Below are positions 49,381 to 62,439 of a DNA stretch of 64,000 nucleotides, piece by piece (the first letter of the stretch is position 1; every line of letters begins with the position of its first letter). The stretch is taken from positions 258,077,078 to 258,141,077 of the forward strand of contig JBOZIK010000001.1 of assembly GCA_051453625.1 (NCBI GenBank), written 5' to 3'. Position numbers and translations under genes: made by a program. The notes under the pieces are model-generated. The model was not told the origin of the DNA. It saw only the letters and a list, made by a program, of their open reading frames with translations, and ran no database searches. The DNA comes from Welwitschia mirabilis (lineage: Eukaryota; Gnetophyta; Gnetopsida; Welwitschiales).

Positions 49381-52300
49381 AATGAATTATATAAATTAGT
49401 AGTTAATTACTCTTCATGAAAAAAAGAGCATATCATTCACACTTGTTTTATGTAAAGCCACATCCCTTCTTGTAATTTATAAACTATATTATGCCCTATA
49501 AAATGTGTGTAATTTAATTTTTTTAATTTGTAAATTCTATTAATAATAAAAGTGATTAATTTATTTTCATTTTCTATGAATTCCTATTTTTACATCATGT
49601 ATCATTAAGATATTCTATGTTTTTTGTTGTTTCCACATAAACTCTCAAAAAATACTTCATTAGTTAATAATACTATGATCATTTTACTATGGATTGATAG
49701 TAGCTAATCATAATTCATTATAATATGCATGTAATATAGTATATCTCATAGATCTTGTAATAAGCTTCACATCTTACAGATTATTTATTAATTTTAATGC
49801 TTTTTTTAATTTTCCATGTGAAAACTATTCATAGTATTCAAAATAATTAACAGATTTTGTATCATGTGCTTACTAGACACTATCTTTTAATGTTTTAATC
49901 ACTCAATAAGAAAATAAAAATTTTACTATAATTTTTTTTAGGTTTTTTCCTCTTTTTGGTTGAATTACTTTTTTTAATAATGAAACTCATAACCATAAAG
50001 TGATAGGAGCACTTTTCTATCGTTAGAATGTCTTAAAAGAGATATAATATAATTTTATCATCTATTTGAAATCAAAATAAATTCAAAATATGAAATATTT
50101 TTTCCTCTAAGAATGATATTTTATAGATAAAAATGTAGATAAAGATCAAAATAATAAAAATTAATTATTTAGTTTTAATTAAAATAATGTTGTAACATAA
50201 ATTTCCTTTAAATATTAAATAATGAATGTTTTGAACCACTTGCAAATGAGATATAATGTCTTCATTGATGAGAGTTAAAAAACCACTAATATAAACTAAA
50301 TCATATTTTTATTGTACTAAATAATACATCTATGAATGATTACTCTAACAAATCACTAGTATTAATACTCTTGCATATTTCATGTTACATGATTCTAAAA
50401 CAATTAAACTCAACATTTATAAATTATTAGTAATAAAATCAAGTGATTATCTATATTATTATATAAATAGAAATATTAAGATCTTGCATTCTTAATTTCA
50501 TATGAAAGAGATGATGTGATTTACACTTCATGAAACCAAATGTCTCAACTTTTCTTTTCTTGAATTTATATAAGAATTATATATTTTTTTAATAGTATAT
50601 TTTTATATTCATTAGATGGAGGAGAATATATAAGTAGACTCTTTGATGCAATTTCTCATGCCTTTATTTCCTCTATGTTATAATTGGCATAGTTTTTCCT
50701 TGATTTAGTTCTTTTTCCTTTTCTAATACTTTTTTCTTTTATTTTTCCATAGTTTAACTACTTTTTATTCTATATTATGAGTTATAAAACGTATTATTCT
50801 GATAGTAATAAGACCTTGTTTTTTAAAGTCCACCTCTACTTGTTATATGTTAAATGATAAATTAAATTAGCATAAATATTTTACAAATAATAAATATTAA
50901 TATTTTAGTTTTTTTTATATTTAAAAGCATGACTAAAATACAATACAATTGTATAATAAAATTACCACTTAGTTATATTGCTAAATTATTAGAATTAATA
51001 TCATTATTGTAACTATTATTTTAATTAGTTGAAAAAAATCTTTATTACTTCATAGCATAGAAGAATTTTAAATAAGAGATCTTAAAAGTTATTAATCAAA
51101 TTAAAAATTAAAATGAATGTAATAACAAATACTAATGAGATGTTAAGAATTTTTTAACATAATCAATTAGAAGTAATAGATATCGTAATTATTTAAGAAG
51201 ATTAAGGAATTCATTACAACACCTTTTTAAAATTTATTTCATATATTTAAGTTTAACATCATGATTATATGCTATAAGTACTTATGTAATAATTAGGATT
51301 ATCATGTATTTAAGTTTGTAAATATTAAAGCACTACGTTATTAATGTTCATAATATTTTTTTATTTAATATAATTTATGAAATCTATGCAAGTTTTAGAC
51401 TATTATGAAAACAATTTTCTATTATAGTATTACTAATTTTAAATCTTATGAAAAGATTACTTGCATAATACATAACATATGATTTCATTTTATTTATTTA
51501 AATAAAGCTATTTCCAAATTACGATTACTAATGTTATAAAATGTTATGATAAGATTATTAATTAAAGTATTAATAACAAATGTACTTTATGATAATATTA
51601 TTAACTTGATTCCTATTAATTTAATAAAATATTATTGACTAATTTCACTTAAAAATACTTAGAGAAACCATAATTTAAATGCGTTTATTATCATAATATA
51701 CGTACCTTTCATTTTTTAATTATTAGAGCTTTCCTATCATAAGATAAATACATGGCATTATAATGTTGAAATGAATTACTTATAGAATTAAATACAAGTC
51801 ATAATAGTTTTATAATAGTTTTACTAGAGATGTTTTATGTATGTTTATAATGATGTCATACATTATTTATGTTGCAAGATTACTACTTATAATAAGGAAT
51901 ATTTTCTTACTTTTATTAAATTTTAAAACTTATTATTAGTGATTATAATGTGATGTTTAGCTTTATAATTTGTTACAAATATATAGTTACATATCTTTAT
52001 AGAAAAATACCAGAAATTTCAAGCATTATACATTATTTGACTAGTTGTCATTCTCTATATTTCTAATATAAAGCTTCATCCCTTTAGAATCTTCTCATGG
52101 GGAAGTTATACAAGTGTCTCTTAAATTGTTAAAGTTGATATCTCTTAGTTCTAATGTATTAGGAAGATTAGTGATTAATAATATTAACTTATAAATATTA
52201 TGTTAATAGGAAGTAAAAAAGGGGAAAAAATATTACCATTCTATATGATTAAAATAATACTAATAGAGGTTTCATATCAAACATCGTAATAACACAGATT

Positions 52301-52599
52301 TTAATTACTTAAAAATGTACACCTAAAACAACAATCAATAAGAATAATGGAAAAATTCCATAGATTATAATAAAAATAATTAACAACAAATATAAAACTT
52401 GTAAAGGCTAAAAGTATAGCTATAGAATAAGGTCAAAGAGTAATCCTACTCCAATTGAATCATGATCAACTAAGATAACTTTGTTTTTGATAGTTATATT
52501 ATAATGTAACAATTCTTCTATTACAACTTCTATTATTAATTGATCATAAATCAAATCTCTTAAGAAATACTAATGTCTTAAATTATTGCAAAAATTTAA
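49381..52599. other. Very AT-rich DNA without recognisable features
   Basis: Poly-A/T-rich throughout, with no coding run, no repeat unit and no transposon terminus that I can see on either strand. The sequence shows many short ATTA/TAAT words. It may be old noncoding DNA or long-decayed transposon. Confidence 0.6.
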
Positions 52600-53533
52600 A
52601 GGTAAGCCTAGTAATTAGGATTTCATAGATTAAAGTATACATGATAGCTAAGGTGCATGAAATGTTAAAATGAAATAGTTAAAAAGGAGGTATAAATATC
52701 ATTAGATAGTTAACCATGTGTTGTATAGAAGAAATTATAGGTTTAAGTGGTTAAATAGCTATACACAAGGGGGAAATTTATTTCTTCAAATATTAGCCAA
52801 AATCAACTTGAAATTGACTAGTACATCTAAGGTATAGACTGCTCACCTAAAAACTTATAGAATTATCAAAAACCCATTAAGGGATTAACCTAGAAAGGAT
52901 ATAAGTTAATTGAATAAGGATTGACTACTATACAATAAGATGTTAATTGCCATGCATTTAGCTACAACTATAGGTAGTTGTTGAAAACTGTAGTTTGACC
53001 ATTGAAACTTATCTTAAAATGATAACTAACCATTTTTTTATCCCAACAATTATATTTCTTATAATGGTAACATAAAATAGTAAAAACACAATTAGTATAA
53101 GTAGAAAAAAATATTAAGTGATTAGAAAACATGGTTATTTAACTAATGTACTAAATTAGATCTATCTACTCCTTCATCTTTCTTATTTTATTCATATATA
53201 TTTATTGAACAAATCATTGCTATATCTTGAGTCAATTGAGCTCATTTAAAGGCTAAATATTTCCACAAAAATTCAACTTGTAAGATTACAAATTAGCATA
53301 AAGTACCATTAGAATCCTGGTATAGGATACGTTTATTCTTTACATTACCTACTTGTATTTCATTAATTTTTTCAATGTACTAAACCATTTATATAATATT
53401 CATTTATATTATTGTATATAATTCTTTATTATAAATATTATTTATTATTAATAGTTATGTTAAACGTTTAAATAGTAAATGTTACATTAGTTATCTTATT
53501 CACACCTTTTTTCTAGAGTATCTAGCCTTAACA
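52600..53533 (+). repeat. 5' LTR (at least its 3' part) of copia element 5
   Basis: The 3' end is well set: '...cacaccttttttctagagt' then 'atctagccttaaca' at 53533, followed by the PBS. This resembles the U5 ends of the other copia LTRs here ('...cctctagggtt' type). The 5' start is uncertain because no partner LTR is visible; the coordinate given is only a lower bound on certainty. Confidence 0.45.
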
Positions 53534-53534
53534 A

Positions 53535-53548
53535 TTAGTATCAACGCC
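53535..53548 (+). other. Decayed primer binding site of copia element 5
   Basis: TTAGTATCAACGCC against TTGGTATCAGAGCC, the usual initiator tRNA-Met type: 11 of 14 bases agree, and two of three differences are G-to-A. It lies directly after the LTR end and 50 bases before the gag ATG. Confidence 0.7.
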
Positions 53549-53599
53549 TTCATATAGATTTTTTTTAAATATTATTTGATTATTTATTTGATATTCAAA

Positions 53600-55040
53600 A
53601 TGGAATAACAACCAATCAATTATCCTCCCATCTTCAATGATGATAAATATGAGTTTTAGAAGAGAATAATGTAAGTTTTTGTTATGACTATGAGTTTTGA
53701 TTGCTAGACCATTATAGAAGAAGCATTTCATGCAATAATAATAACTCAAGAAATGGATGGAGTAACTAAGCTTGTGATCAAATAAAGTAAAAAATGGTTA
53801 GATGCACAAAATGATCAAGTCATGCTAAATAAAAATGTAGTAAATGCAGTCTATTGTGGAATCATCATGGAAGACTATAAAAAGGAAAGAAACTTTACTA
53901 TTTCTAAAAAAACATTGAATTACTTATAGGTAATATATTAAAAGACTTATTGAATTAATAAGATAAAGAAATAAATGTTATAATATAATTTGAGTAAATT
54001 CAAATGTAGAAGGATAAAACTTTCATAGATTTTAATAACAACTTAATGGTAATAATTAATGAGCTAGGAGAACTGGGAAACCTCTTAAACTAGTTAAATT
54101 ACTAAGAAGATGTTGAGATCACTTTCTTAAGCATACAAAAAGAAAGTACTTTTAATTAAAGATATCAAGAATATCAAGAATATAAGGTTGAAAGAATTGG
54201 TAAGTGATATTATCATCTTTGATCTATGAAATATACATAAAGATAACAAAGAAAAAGCTACAACATGAAATGTCAACTACTTACATTATTTAAAGGTTAA
54301 AATTAATGATATTTATATTTTTCAATCTTTTAATTATTACATGTATAAAGAGTTAAAAATTTTTACTAGAAAATTCAAGAAAATGTTGACAAGTAAAAAG
54401 TGAAGAAGAAAAAAGAATAATGAAAAATAAACTTCTAGATCAAAGGGTAAATCAAAGGAGAAGAACAACCAATGGTATACATGCAAGAGGTTTGAATAGA
54501 TGATAGTGGAATGTTTAAATAATAAAAATATCATGGCATCAAGGAATTCAAATAATAAGTAAAATTTTTCCACTTGAAATAGTAATGGTTTAGCTAAAGA
54601 AGATGGTCAGAATAATAAGAAGTTATAATTGATAGCAATTAAATCATGTAATATATTCTTATTATCAAAGGAAAATTATGATTTTGATTCTGATTTAACT
54701 AGTTCCATGAATTAGAATAAGAAAATACTTTAAATCATACAAGAGATGAAAAAAGTAATGATAAATAGGATTTATTCTCTAACATCAAATGTAATAAGAA
54801 AATGAAAGTAAAATAGATAAAATATAAAGATGTAGAGGATGAATATCAAGATGACTTCTTAGAGGAAGTCTATTAATAAATCTATGGTAAAAGAAAGAGG
54901 ATCCTCCTCAAAGATAATGTCCATCTCTATAAATATGTGGAAAATTTGAAAGAAAAAAATAATACGATCTTAATCAAACTAAGAAATGCAAAGAGACAAT
55001 TAGTAATGAAGAATGAATTTTATAACAAGGAAATGAAGTT
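53600..55040 (+). pseudogene. gag relic of copia element 5
   Basis: From ATG at 53600 the frame gives Pro-Pro-Ile-Phe-Asn-Asp-Asp-Lys-Tyr-Glu-Phe then a stop where Trp is usual, later Trp-Thr-like, Glu-Glu-Ala-Phe-His-Ala, Asp-Gln-Val-Met-Leu-Asn-Lys-Asn-Val-Val-Asn-Ala and Met-Glu-Asp-Tyr-Lys-Lys, typical of copia-type gag (UBN2 family). The zinc knuckle at 54473-54514 is in the same frame: Trp-Tyr-Thr-Cys-Lys-Arg-Phe-Glu-stop-Met-Ile-Val-Glu-Cys, so spacing is kept while first Cys, Gly and His are lost. Many stops, no working protein. Confidence 0.85.
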
Positions 55041-55680
55041 ATTATAGTATATCTCAAAGTCTTTATCTACACTTGTATTTGTCATTAATGTATGATAATA
55101 TGAAAGACTACCATAGGGATATAAATTTCACATTATAAAATCCAACTTTTATAAAGTAAGCTAGGACTTTTACTTGTAGTATAGTTCTAATATCATTCTT
55201 CCACAACGATAGATGTGGTAAACTATAAATAGAGCAAGCATAATAAAAGATATGTAAAAAGAATCTAAGATATATAAAAAAGCTTAGAAATAAATATGGA
55301 TTCAAGAGTTAGCATAATTAATTTAAAGATAATAAGATTATCTGGTTAAGCTCATGTAGTTTCACTCCTTAAGTTTAATAACTCATGTCAATTCTAACAA
55401 TTAACCAAAAAAAGGATTTTATAATCTTATCCATCATATGAATGCTAGTGATATCTCTAAGCTAGTCTAGATTTTATAATAAGAAGATTATAAGAATGAA
55501 AAATAGGATTCTCCTAGGATTCATCAAATAAATGTTCAAGTTATGAAACTAAAGAACAAATAAGCTCCACATAGGAAATCTTAAAATATTTAACATCCCT
55601 TAGCCAAACTAAGCGTAATATAGATGAAGTAATCAAAACTTGATATCAAAATAATGTAATAAGAAAAGAACATAAAACTA
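55041..55680 (+). other. Decayed remainder of copia element 5 up to a new LTR
   Basis: AT-rich, with no further readable domain. It probably covers the end of gag of element 5. No protease, integrase or RT follows, because the element is interrupted at 55681 by an LTR in the opposite orientation. Confidence 0.45.
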
Positions 55681-57092
55681 TGGGGGATTAATAACCCTAT
55701 AAAAAAGGGTGAATAAGTTTTTAAAAATATTCAAATTAACACATTATAGAAACTTTCTTAAAATAAATCACTAGAAAACTAATGCATAAAAATTGAAAAT
55801 ATTCAGAAAAATAAAAGTAATAAAAAGCATAAAAATACCACTCAGATTCATACAAGTTTTATAGTAGTTTTAGAAAACCCCTACTTCACTCTTTGATAAT
55901 TTTCTAATCACCAAGACTAATCTGGATCTCTATTAACTCTTTCAGGTATTGTAGGTTTGCCTATAACCTTTACACACAAACTTTTATAGGCAAAGTTTCA
56001 ACCTTTTCAAATGGACTTTTATAGACTAAGTCTCAATGTCTTCAAATGGAATTTTATAGGATAAGTCTAAATATTTTAAATGAACTTTTACAAGCTAAGT
56101 TTTAACCTTTAGAAGATGTAGAAGTGATGGTAAAATGCCTTGGTGCATTGATATCATTATTTATCTTAATGATAGTAGTAGAGCCCTACTTCTATAAATA
56201 TATGGACAATGAAGTCTAAAGATCTGACCTTGTGTGCAAAGATACAACAAATATTTGCTCATCCTTGGTCAGTGATCTAATGCCAAGATAAAACAATGAT
56301 AAATCACAAGTTTTAGTCATTTAGCAAAAAGAATTTTTAGTGATTTCTCTCTTGGTTATTTATAATGGAAGGCTTTTAGGGTTATTATAATTAAAAATGC
56401 ACTTGTCATGGCTAGAAGACAACTACATAATTGATACATAATAAATATAAAAGTTCTATTTCTATTTTAACTAGTTAACTCCTCAAACATATGGTTGACC
56501 CTTCTTGGTGTTGTGACATGAACAAGTTTCCCAAGTAAACTATTCAGTCATCTCAGTTTCATATAACTCCATGTCTAGTCAATCCATTAGGATCCGGTTA
56601 ACCGTTCATCTAGTCTTCCATGTATTTTTCTAGTTACTTGTTCATTCCTAATCAAATCCATTTTAATTTTATCCATCAAGTTCGATTGATCCCTTAGTTA
56701 TGTAGTTGACCCCTTGACAATCGGCTTAGGGACATTAGGTTATAGTGCTCAAGTCTGGTTGACCACTAATAGGTGTAGTTAATATCTTGGTAATTTGTTT
56801 AGGAGTACTTGTTCTTAGGTTTATAGGTCTAGTTAATCCCTCAGAAGTCTGATCCATCCCTCTAAAGTTAGTTCAATTCTAAGGGTTTTCTCTAGGTGTA
56901 TTCAACCACTTAGAAGTTTAGTCAATCCCTCAAGAGGGTAATTGAAGTTGATAATTTTCTAGTGATTAAAATGTGAAACTCTTATCTTTAACTTCAGACC
57001 TACAAGTAATTAATAATTTTTTCACAAGATAAACAAATTGTACTTCATAAAAAATGTTAGTTTAACATTAATTGATAATACATAATCTAACA
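55681..57092 (-). repeat. 3' LTR of copia element 6, 1412 bp, TG...CA ends
   Basis: Minus-strand start TGTTAGATTATGT at 57092, end at the TG of 'tgggggatta' (55681). It is a diverged member of the LTR family at 32321-33803 and shares its U5 end, its minisatellite position and the block 'ttagtttaacattaattg'. It inserted into, or next to, the gag relic of element 5. Confidence 0.82.
55966..56104 (+). repeat. 34-35 bp minisatellite in LTR, four units
   Basis: Four diverged tandem units of the type 'accttttcaaatggactttt' plus 'atagactaagtctca'. The LTR at 32321 has three. Confidence 0.85.
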
Positions 57093-57574
57093 ATCTCCAC
57101 ATTTAACATTCATGGTAAACATTCCTTAGTGGTAACATATTGAAATTAAGAAAACTCTCCCTCACAAAATGCCTATAAAACTTTACAAAAATATTAAACT
57201 TTTTGATACCATATGTAAACATTTTGATAAGATTTAATTTATGCTAACATTGAAATAATTTTGAGGTGAAATTTTGAAGAGTTTATAAAATGCCAAAATG
57301 TTTATGAAAGACAACATTTAAGAGTTATAATATTTTAATCATATAATATTTAACATTTTGTTTATTAACAATTATGAATGCACTACTAGTATGTAGGATA
57401 AATAATATTCTGATCTTGAATTTTTAATATATTAGAATTTTTAAGTTCACATGGAAATTAGATTTACACTAAGAAAATTTAAGAAATATAACTAATTCTC
57501 CTTCTTTAACATCAATGACAAAGGAGGAAAAAACACACAAGTAAGAAAGAAAAAACATAAACATGAAAGTAAAG
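57093..57574 (-). other. 3' UTR of copia element 6 with two purine tracts
   Basis: A decayed polypurine tract adjoins the LTR at 57093-57110 (minus strand, '...aaatgtggaga'). A second lies at 57494-57510 ('gttaaagaaggagaatt' on the minus strand) beside a 'tcattgatgtt' motif, exactly as in element 3. No coding signal. Confidence 0.65.
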
Positions 57575-58445
57575 ATCTAGTTATTCTTCTTCTTCTTTCT
57601 CTTCTCTAGATCCCTCTTATGAGTCTTCTTCTTCCTCTTCATCTATCTTCAGAGATGAACTTCTAGCTTTTTTAGAAGTGTTAAAAATCTCATACCCAGC
57701 TGCAATGAGAGTTTTCTTCTTATCCCTATTATAAGAGTCAATCTACCTCAGGTATGAAAATGTCTCTTCTGGAGATACTTCCTTGGGATAAGGTGATTTA
57801 AAGGTCTTATTGGAAGGGGAAAATATATGCATGCAAGACAGTGTTACATGTCCAATGGATGACATTGATTGAAGGGTTTCAAGCTTGGGATTAAAGGTCA
57901 TATGATAGTAATGGCACATAGTAGCAACTAGAACATAGTAGGGTAAAGCCCTAGTTCTATGGTACTCTAACTAAAAAATCATACTTTTCAGTATAATGGT
58001 AGTGACAATAATTAAATGACCAATTCCTACCAAATACATTAAATAGGCTCTATAGTTAGAGGCCTTATTAGAAATGACCCACCAAATGCAAAAAGTTATA
58101 GGTAACAACAAAATAAAGAAAGCGTTATTTAGGAGTAAGTAAATAAATGGAAAGGGTATGTTCCCAAGAATGGAACCTACCATGAAGTTTCCTTGTGATT
58201 ACTACCTTGTCTTCCATAAAAACAAAAGAAGTTAAAACTTCTCATAGTTTCCTCTAGGCATATTAGTAATAGTTGTAATAAAGTTTGTAGTAATCTTCAT
58301 CCTTTCCCCTAAAACTAAGGTTTAAAGGGTTCTAGAGTCACTATCATAAGAAGCATTATGATAGAACATTTTGGTAAGGAAGGAATAAGCTAAGCCTAAT
58401 ACATCAAGAAAATAACAAAGATTATGGTCTTATAAGAGTTGGATC
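57575..58445 (-). pseudogene. Extra ORF of copia element 6, plant transposon-protein-like
   Basis: Read on the minus strand, about 290 codons lie in essentially one frame with only a handful of stops. It reads Leu-Gly-Leu-Ala-Tyr-Ser-Phe-Leu-Thr-Lys-Met-Phe-Tyr-His-Asn, Leu-Gly-Glu-Arg-Met-Lys-Ile-Thr, Asn-Met-Pro-Arg-Gly, then an open 70-codon part (58183-57971), and ends in a Glu-rich tail (five Glu after Lys-Ile-Asp). The pattern recalls the 'putative plant transposon protein' domain found in many plant retroelements, from memory. It lies between pol and the 3' LTR, in the sense strand, where some Sireviruses carry an env-like ORF. Function unknown. Its 5' end is close to the CACTA C insertion. 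Confidence 0.6.
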
Positions 58446-58929
58446 ACTTCTCTAAGCTCTCTAAGCTATAATCACTATAAGAAATAGAGTGTTTTAAGGT
58501 GTTTATTTAAATAATGCCTTAATTAAATGCCTCCAACACAAAGTTTGTAATCTTTTTAAGGAATTTTTTAGAATAAACACCTTAAAAGCCCCTAACCAAG
58601 TTTTTAAGGCATTTATAAATTAATGCCTTAAATATTAGAATCCTTTAATGTATTTAACTGATAAATGGATTAAAAGAAGTGATATTTTAAGCTAGTTAAT
58701 GAAACAAATATCTTAAAATGTTAACCTAAAAAATAAGAAAGATAGTAGTACACACATTGCTAAAAGCAAAACACTCATGTGCTAGTTCAGCCATAGGTAG
58801 TGTCAGTCAGTGCTCACTCATGTGTTATTTCCTTTTGAATCCTTACATAATGTTGATGAATCCTCACTCGCATGTTATATCCTTACACTAGTTCAGCCAT
58901 AAGCAACACCAGTTAGTGCTCACTCGCAT

Positions 58930-59200
58930 ATTATTTTCTTCCATTGATCTTTTAGCATATTACCAAAAGCCTCAGGGATGTCTTTTTCCTTTAGCTCATT
59001 ACCCCTTGCTTTTACTATTTTAATTTTGTTCTATTTCTTTCTTTTATTAGCTATTCTTAAAAAGAATGTTTTGTTTTTATCTCCTTTCCTAAGCCATGTA
59101 ACTATGGATTTTACTTCTTGATAATACTTCCAAAGACTAATCATTTATTCCTAATGATAAAGCTCTAAAAATAGTTGTGTAAACCAATTTATTGATAATG
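58930..59200 (-). pseudogene. LINE fragment, linker upstream of reverse transcriptase, inside CACTA C
   Basis: The minus strand reads Gln-Glu-Val-Lys-Ser-Ile-Val-Thr-Trp-Leu-Arg-Lys-Gly-Asp-Lys-Asn-Lys-Thr-Phe-Phe, then Arg-Ile-Ala-Asn-Lys-Arg-Lys-Lys, the well-known 'WLKEGDKNTKFFH' segment between endonuclease and RT in plant LINEs. Only one stop occurs within it. Ends of the insertion are not defined; endonuclease sequence may continue to about 59640 but is not clear. Confidence 0.75.
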
Positions 59201-62200
59201 TTGTATCATTATTAGGGAAATATAAAGGTAAAAAAGCAAAACAACATAGTTGTAGAATAAATGGACTTGATGCTTTTAAAAGGTCCACCATCTATCTTAA
59301 ACCCTATCCCCATACATTTTGCTAAAACCAGAGAACATGTCATTCCTAAGACTTCACTCATAAAAACATAGGAATATTTTTAAATAAATAATGGAAGAGG
59401 GATGAAATCATTGAATTTCCTCTTTTTCATTAAAATAAAGTACAACAGCATCTGTACTCATGTTTTGGTAGCTTTAGATTTAGCTCCATGTTTATTCACA
59501 ATATTAAAGAGTCTTTTTCTCAAATGTGTAGGATAAGATTAAAGGATTAATCGAATGATTTTAAACTTTATGTCTTATAATTCATTTAATAATAGTATTC
59601 CTCCACATCTGCTATTACATATAGTAAACTAACCCTTCTTTCTTCTTTAACATTTTAAATCGTTGAATTTTTAAACATATGTTATGAGAAGAGGAGTCTT
59701 AAATCTTAAAATTATTATATATATTATCTTGCATGTAACTATCAGTTATTAACTACCATTCTTACAACATAAATTAGTTGGTTATTCTTGATTTTTATTA
59801 GATTCTTTAGTCTTGGATTCATTCTTGACATTCAGATGATTACAAATAATTTTATAATGTAATTCTTATATGGACATAGACTAGAAAGAGAGAGAAGTGC
59901 TTATTCTACTTTCTATCTTTTTTCAATTTATTCAGTTTACAAATAATCTTGTACTTATCAGTAGATGAGATATGTTAATGGATTTAGAGGGAATAATTGA
60001 CACATCAAAGATTTCGTATAAGATGAAGAAATAAAGAAATAAAGTGAAGTATTCAATAATTATGATTTAGATAGTCAGTTAATATAACTAATATAGTAGT
60101 GTAGGTCACAGTCACCTCCTTACATATCTTTCATGTCACAACAAGAGATCTTTATTTGGTTATAAGATATTATGACATTTATTGCTCATGGTGAGTTGGT
60201 ATTAGAGTTAAAATGAATCATTATTTATATTACTACTTTTAGTATATGTGCTATAATTAAACATATCCCATACCTCCATGGTCTTACTTAACACTATTAA
60301 ACTAACATATATACTCTTAGGGATGTAATTATGGCTTTTCCAGCTAGCGTATTTAGTCTTATAGCTTTTAGCTAATGTATTTAGTTACCACATTTAATGT
60401 TTATATAAAGCATATTTTCATCTATATTGTCCATTTGTAGGCTTCTAATATAACGTAGTATGATTTTACATTTGATTTTATGCCACACATAAAATGAGTT
60501 TTAATTTCTAAGGTAAGATCCCCTTACCTTTATTTTTTAAGTATAAAAATAATACATCCTTATATCAAATTTGTCTAATCAATCTTATAAAGAGTTTTCA
60601 AAGAGAATTGAGAATTTGCATTAAAGAAATATACCCATATAGTGTTTAGCTAGTGTGGAAAATTATTCTTAGTGTTATTATAAGTTTCTATATTTACAGC
60701 TGTTAAACATGTGGAACCAAAAAGAGGTTCACATAATCTTGGAGGTTACAGTTACATTATGGTTTTTTACTTGGATGTGTCTAAATGTCTTATGCTTATA
60801 TATCTTGAACATCAATTGTGGAAGAGATTTCTAACACATAAAGCTTTAGATATTACTTTCAGGTGGAAATCCATCTTTAGAGAGAACTATATTTATTTGA
60901 GTCATCTTGTGTGTTCTAAAAGGGTTTCTATCACATTTATTTATCAGGATATGCAGTCCTCTTTGTTTTATGTGTTTTATGTTAAGAGGCATTTAAATCT
61001 TTATTAATAAATTAAAATGTTATTTAAGCATGCATTTTAATTAAAATCCTAATTGAGTAAAATGAAGTTTAAACATCCTTAGAAAACATAGTGTTTATTG
61101 CTTATTATATAAGATAAGATTTTAAAGGAAATATATATATAAAAAAAAGGCCTGGAGAGAATTCATTTTCCTTGTGTAGAGGAGGACCTAAAACAGTTAG
61201 GATTCCTAGGCTAGATGAAATTTAAAGCCTTAAAGGAAGAAGGTTTTTTATCTACTCTATGAATTCACTTCTCTTAAAGATTAACTAAATGATAATTGAG
61301 ACAAATTTGGGATCTAAAATCCCACATCATATTTGATGTTTCTTGTTTATATCTTCATACTAATTTTATATGTTTGAATATTGACTTCTGATATCAAAAT
61401 CTCATTTAAATTATTATAATAATAATTCTAATAAGAATAAGAATATTCATAAGCGTCTTCATTTCCTAGATCCTTATGACTAGATTAACAACATACCTAA
61501 AAGAATAACTTACTAATTACTCTTGGTTTATTAGAGTATAATAAATTAATTATTGAAATATGTATAAAATCTAATTTCTTTAAAACATTTTAAAACATTA
61601 TAAGAGTATCAGACTTGCTGATTGTATTAGCCTTTTTTAATTAACATAGTTTTCTTCATAACTTAAATAGATTTTCTATTATATTACTTAATGATTATTC
61701 CAAACAAAAAAATCATAAACATTGGAAAAATATGTAATGGATGAAAAAGACTTCTAACAATGTCTAATTATTGAGAAGCATATATTAACATGTTATAAGT
61801 GCTAGCGGTGCTTTCAAATAATAAAATGGATTGAATTGATATTCTTCATTACTTGAAGCTTAAAAACCTTTATTAAGCCCTATTATCTTCTTTCATAGGT
61901 TGAAAGCATACATTTAGATCCTACATAGCATGAAAAAATATACTATCCTACCTCTCCTCTGCATTGGTTAAGTTTAGCTAAAAATAGGTGGAAATANNNN
62001 NNNNNNTTCTATTTCTTTCATTTATTGATGCATCTTTATTATGTATAGAAAAATCAATAAGCATTATACTTATCTGTTGCATTTGAAATTTAGGTTCTTT
62101 AATGGTAACTTAAATTCCTAAAATAGAATAGCTGAGTTAGGGTTAAAATAAATGAGTGAGAGTGTAGGAGATATTTTATAGAAATGGGATTAATGGAGAG

Positions 62201-62439
62201 TCCATCTATAAAGCCAAATTCCTAGATAAAAACCTTATCAAGAAGAACACTAGGCATGGCATGCTATCAATGATAAATACCAAACTTAACACCAATGGCT
62301 TTCAGTTATTCATATGTACTAATAATACTGAATGACTTGATGGAAAACATGTCATGTATAGTAAAGTCCATCATGGTTGTAGGTTCATCTAGAGGTCAAA
62401 CCACTAAAGTTGTTAAGCACATTAATACTTGACTAATTC

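Noticed and set aside
53528-53749. 73-codon minus-strand frame
   Set aside because: It is the antisense of the PBS and gag start of copia element 5, where the plus strand has a recognised family.
54337-54573. 78-codon minus-strand frame rich in Phe and Leu
   Set aside because: Antisense shadow of the Lys-rich gag region that includes the zinc knuckle on the plus strand.
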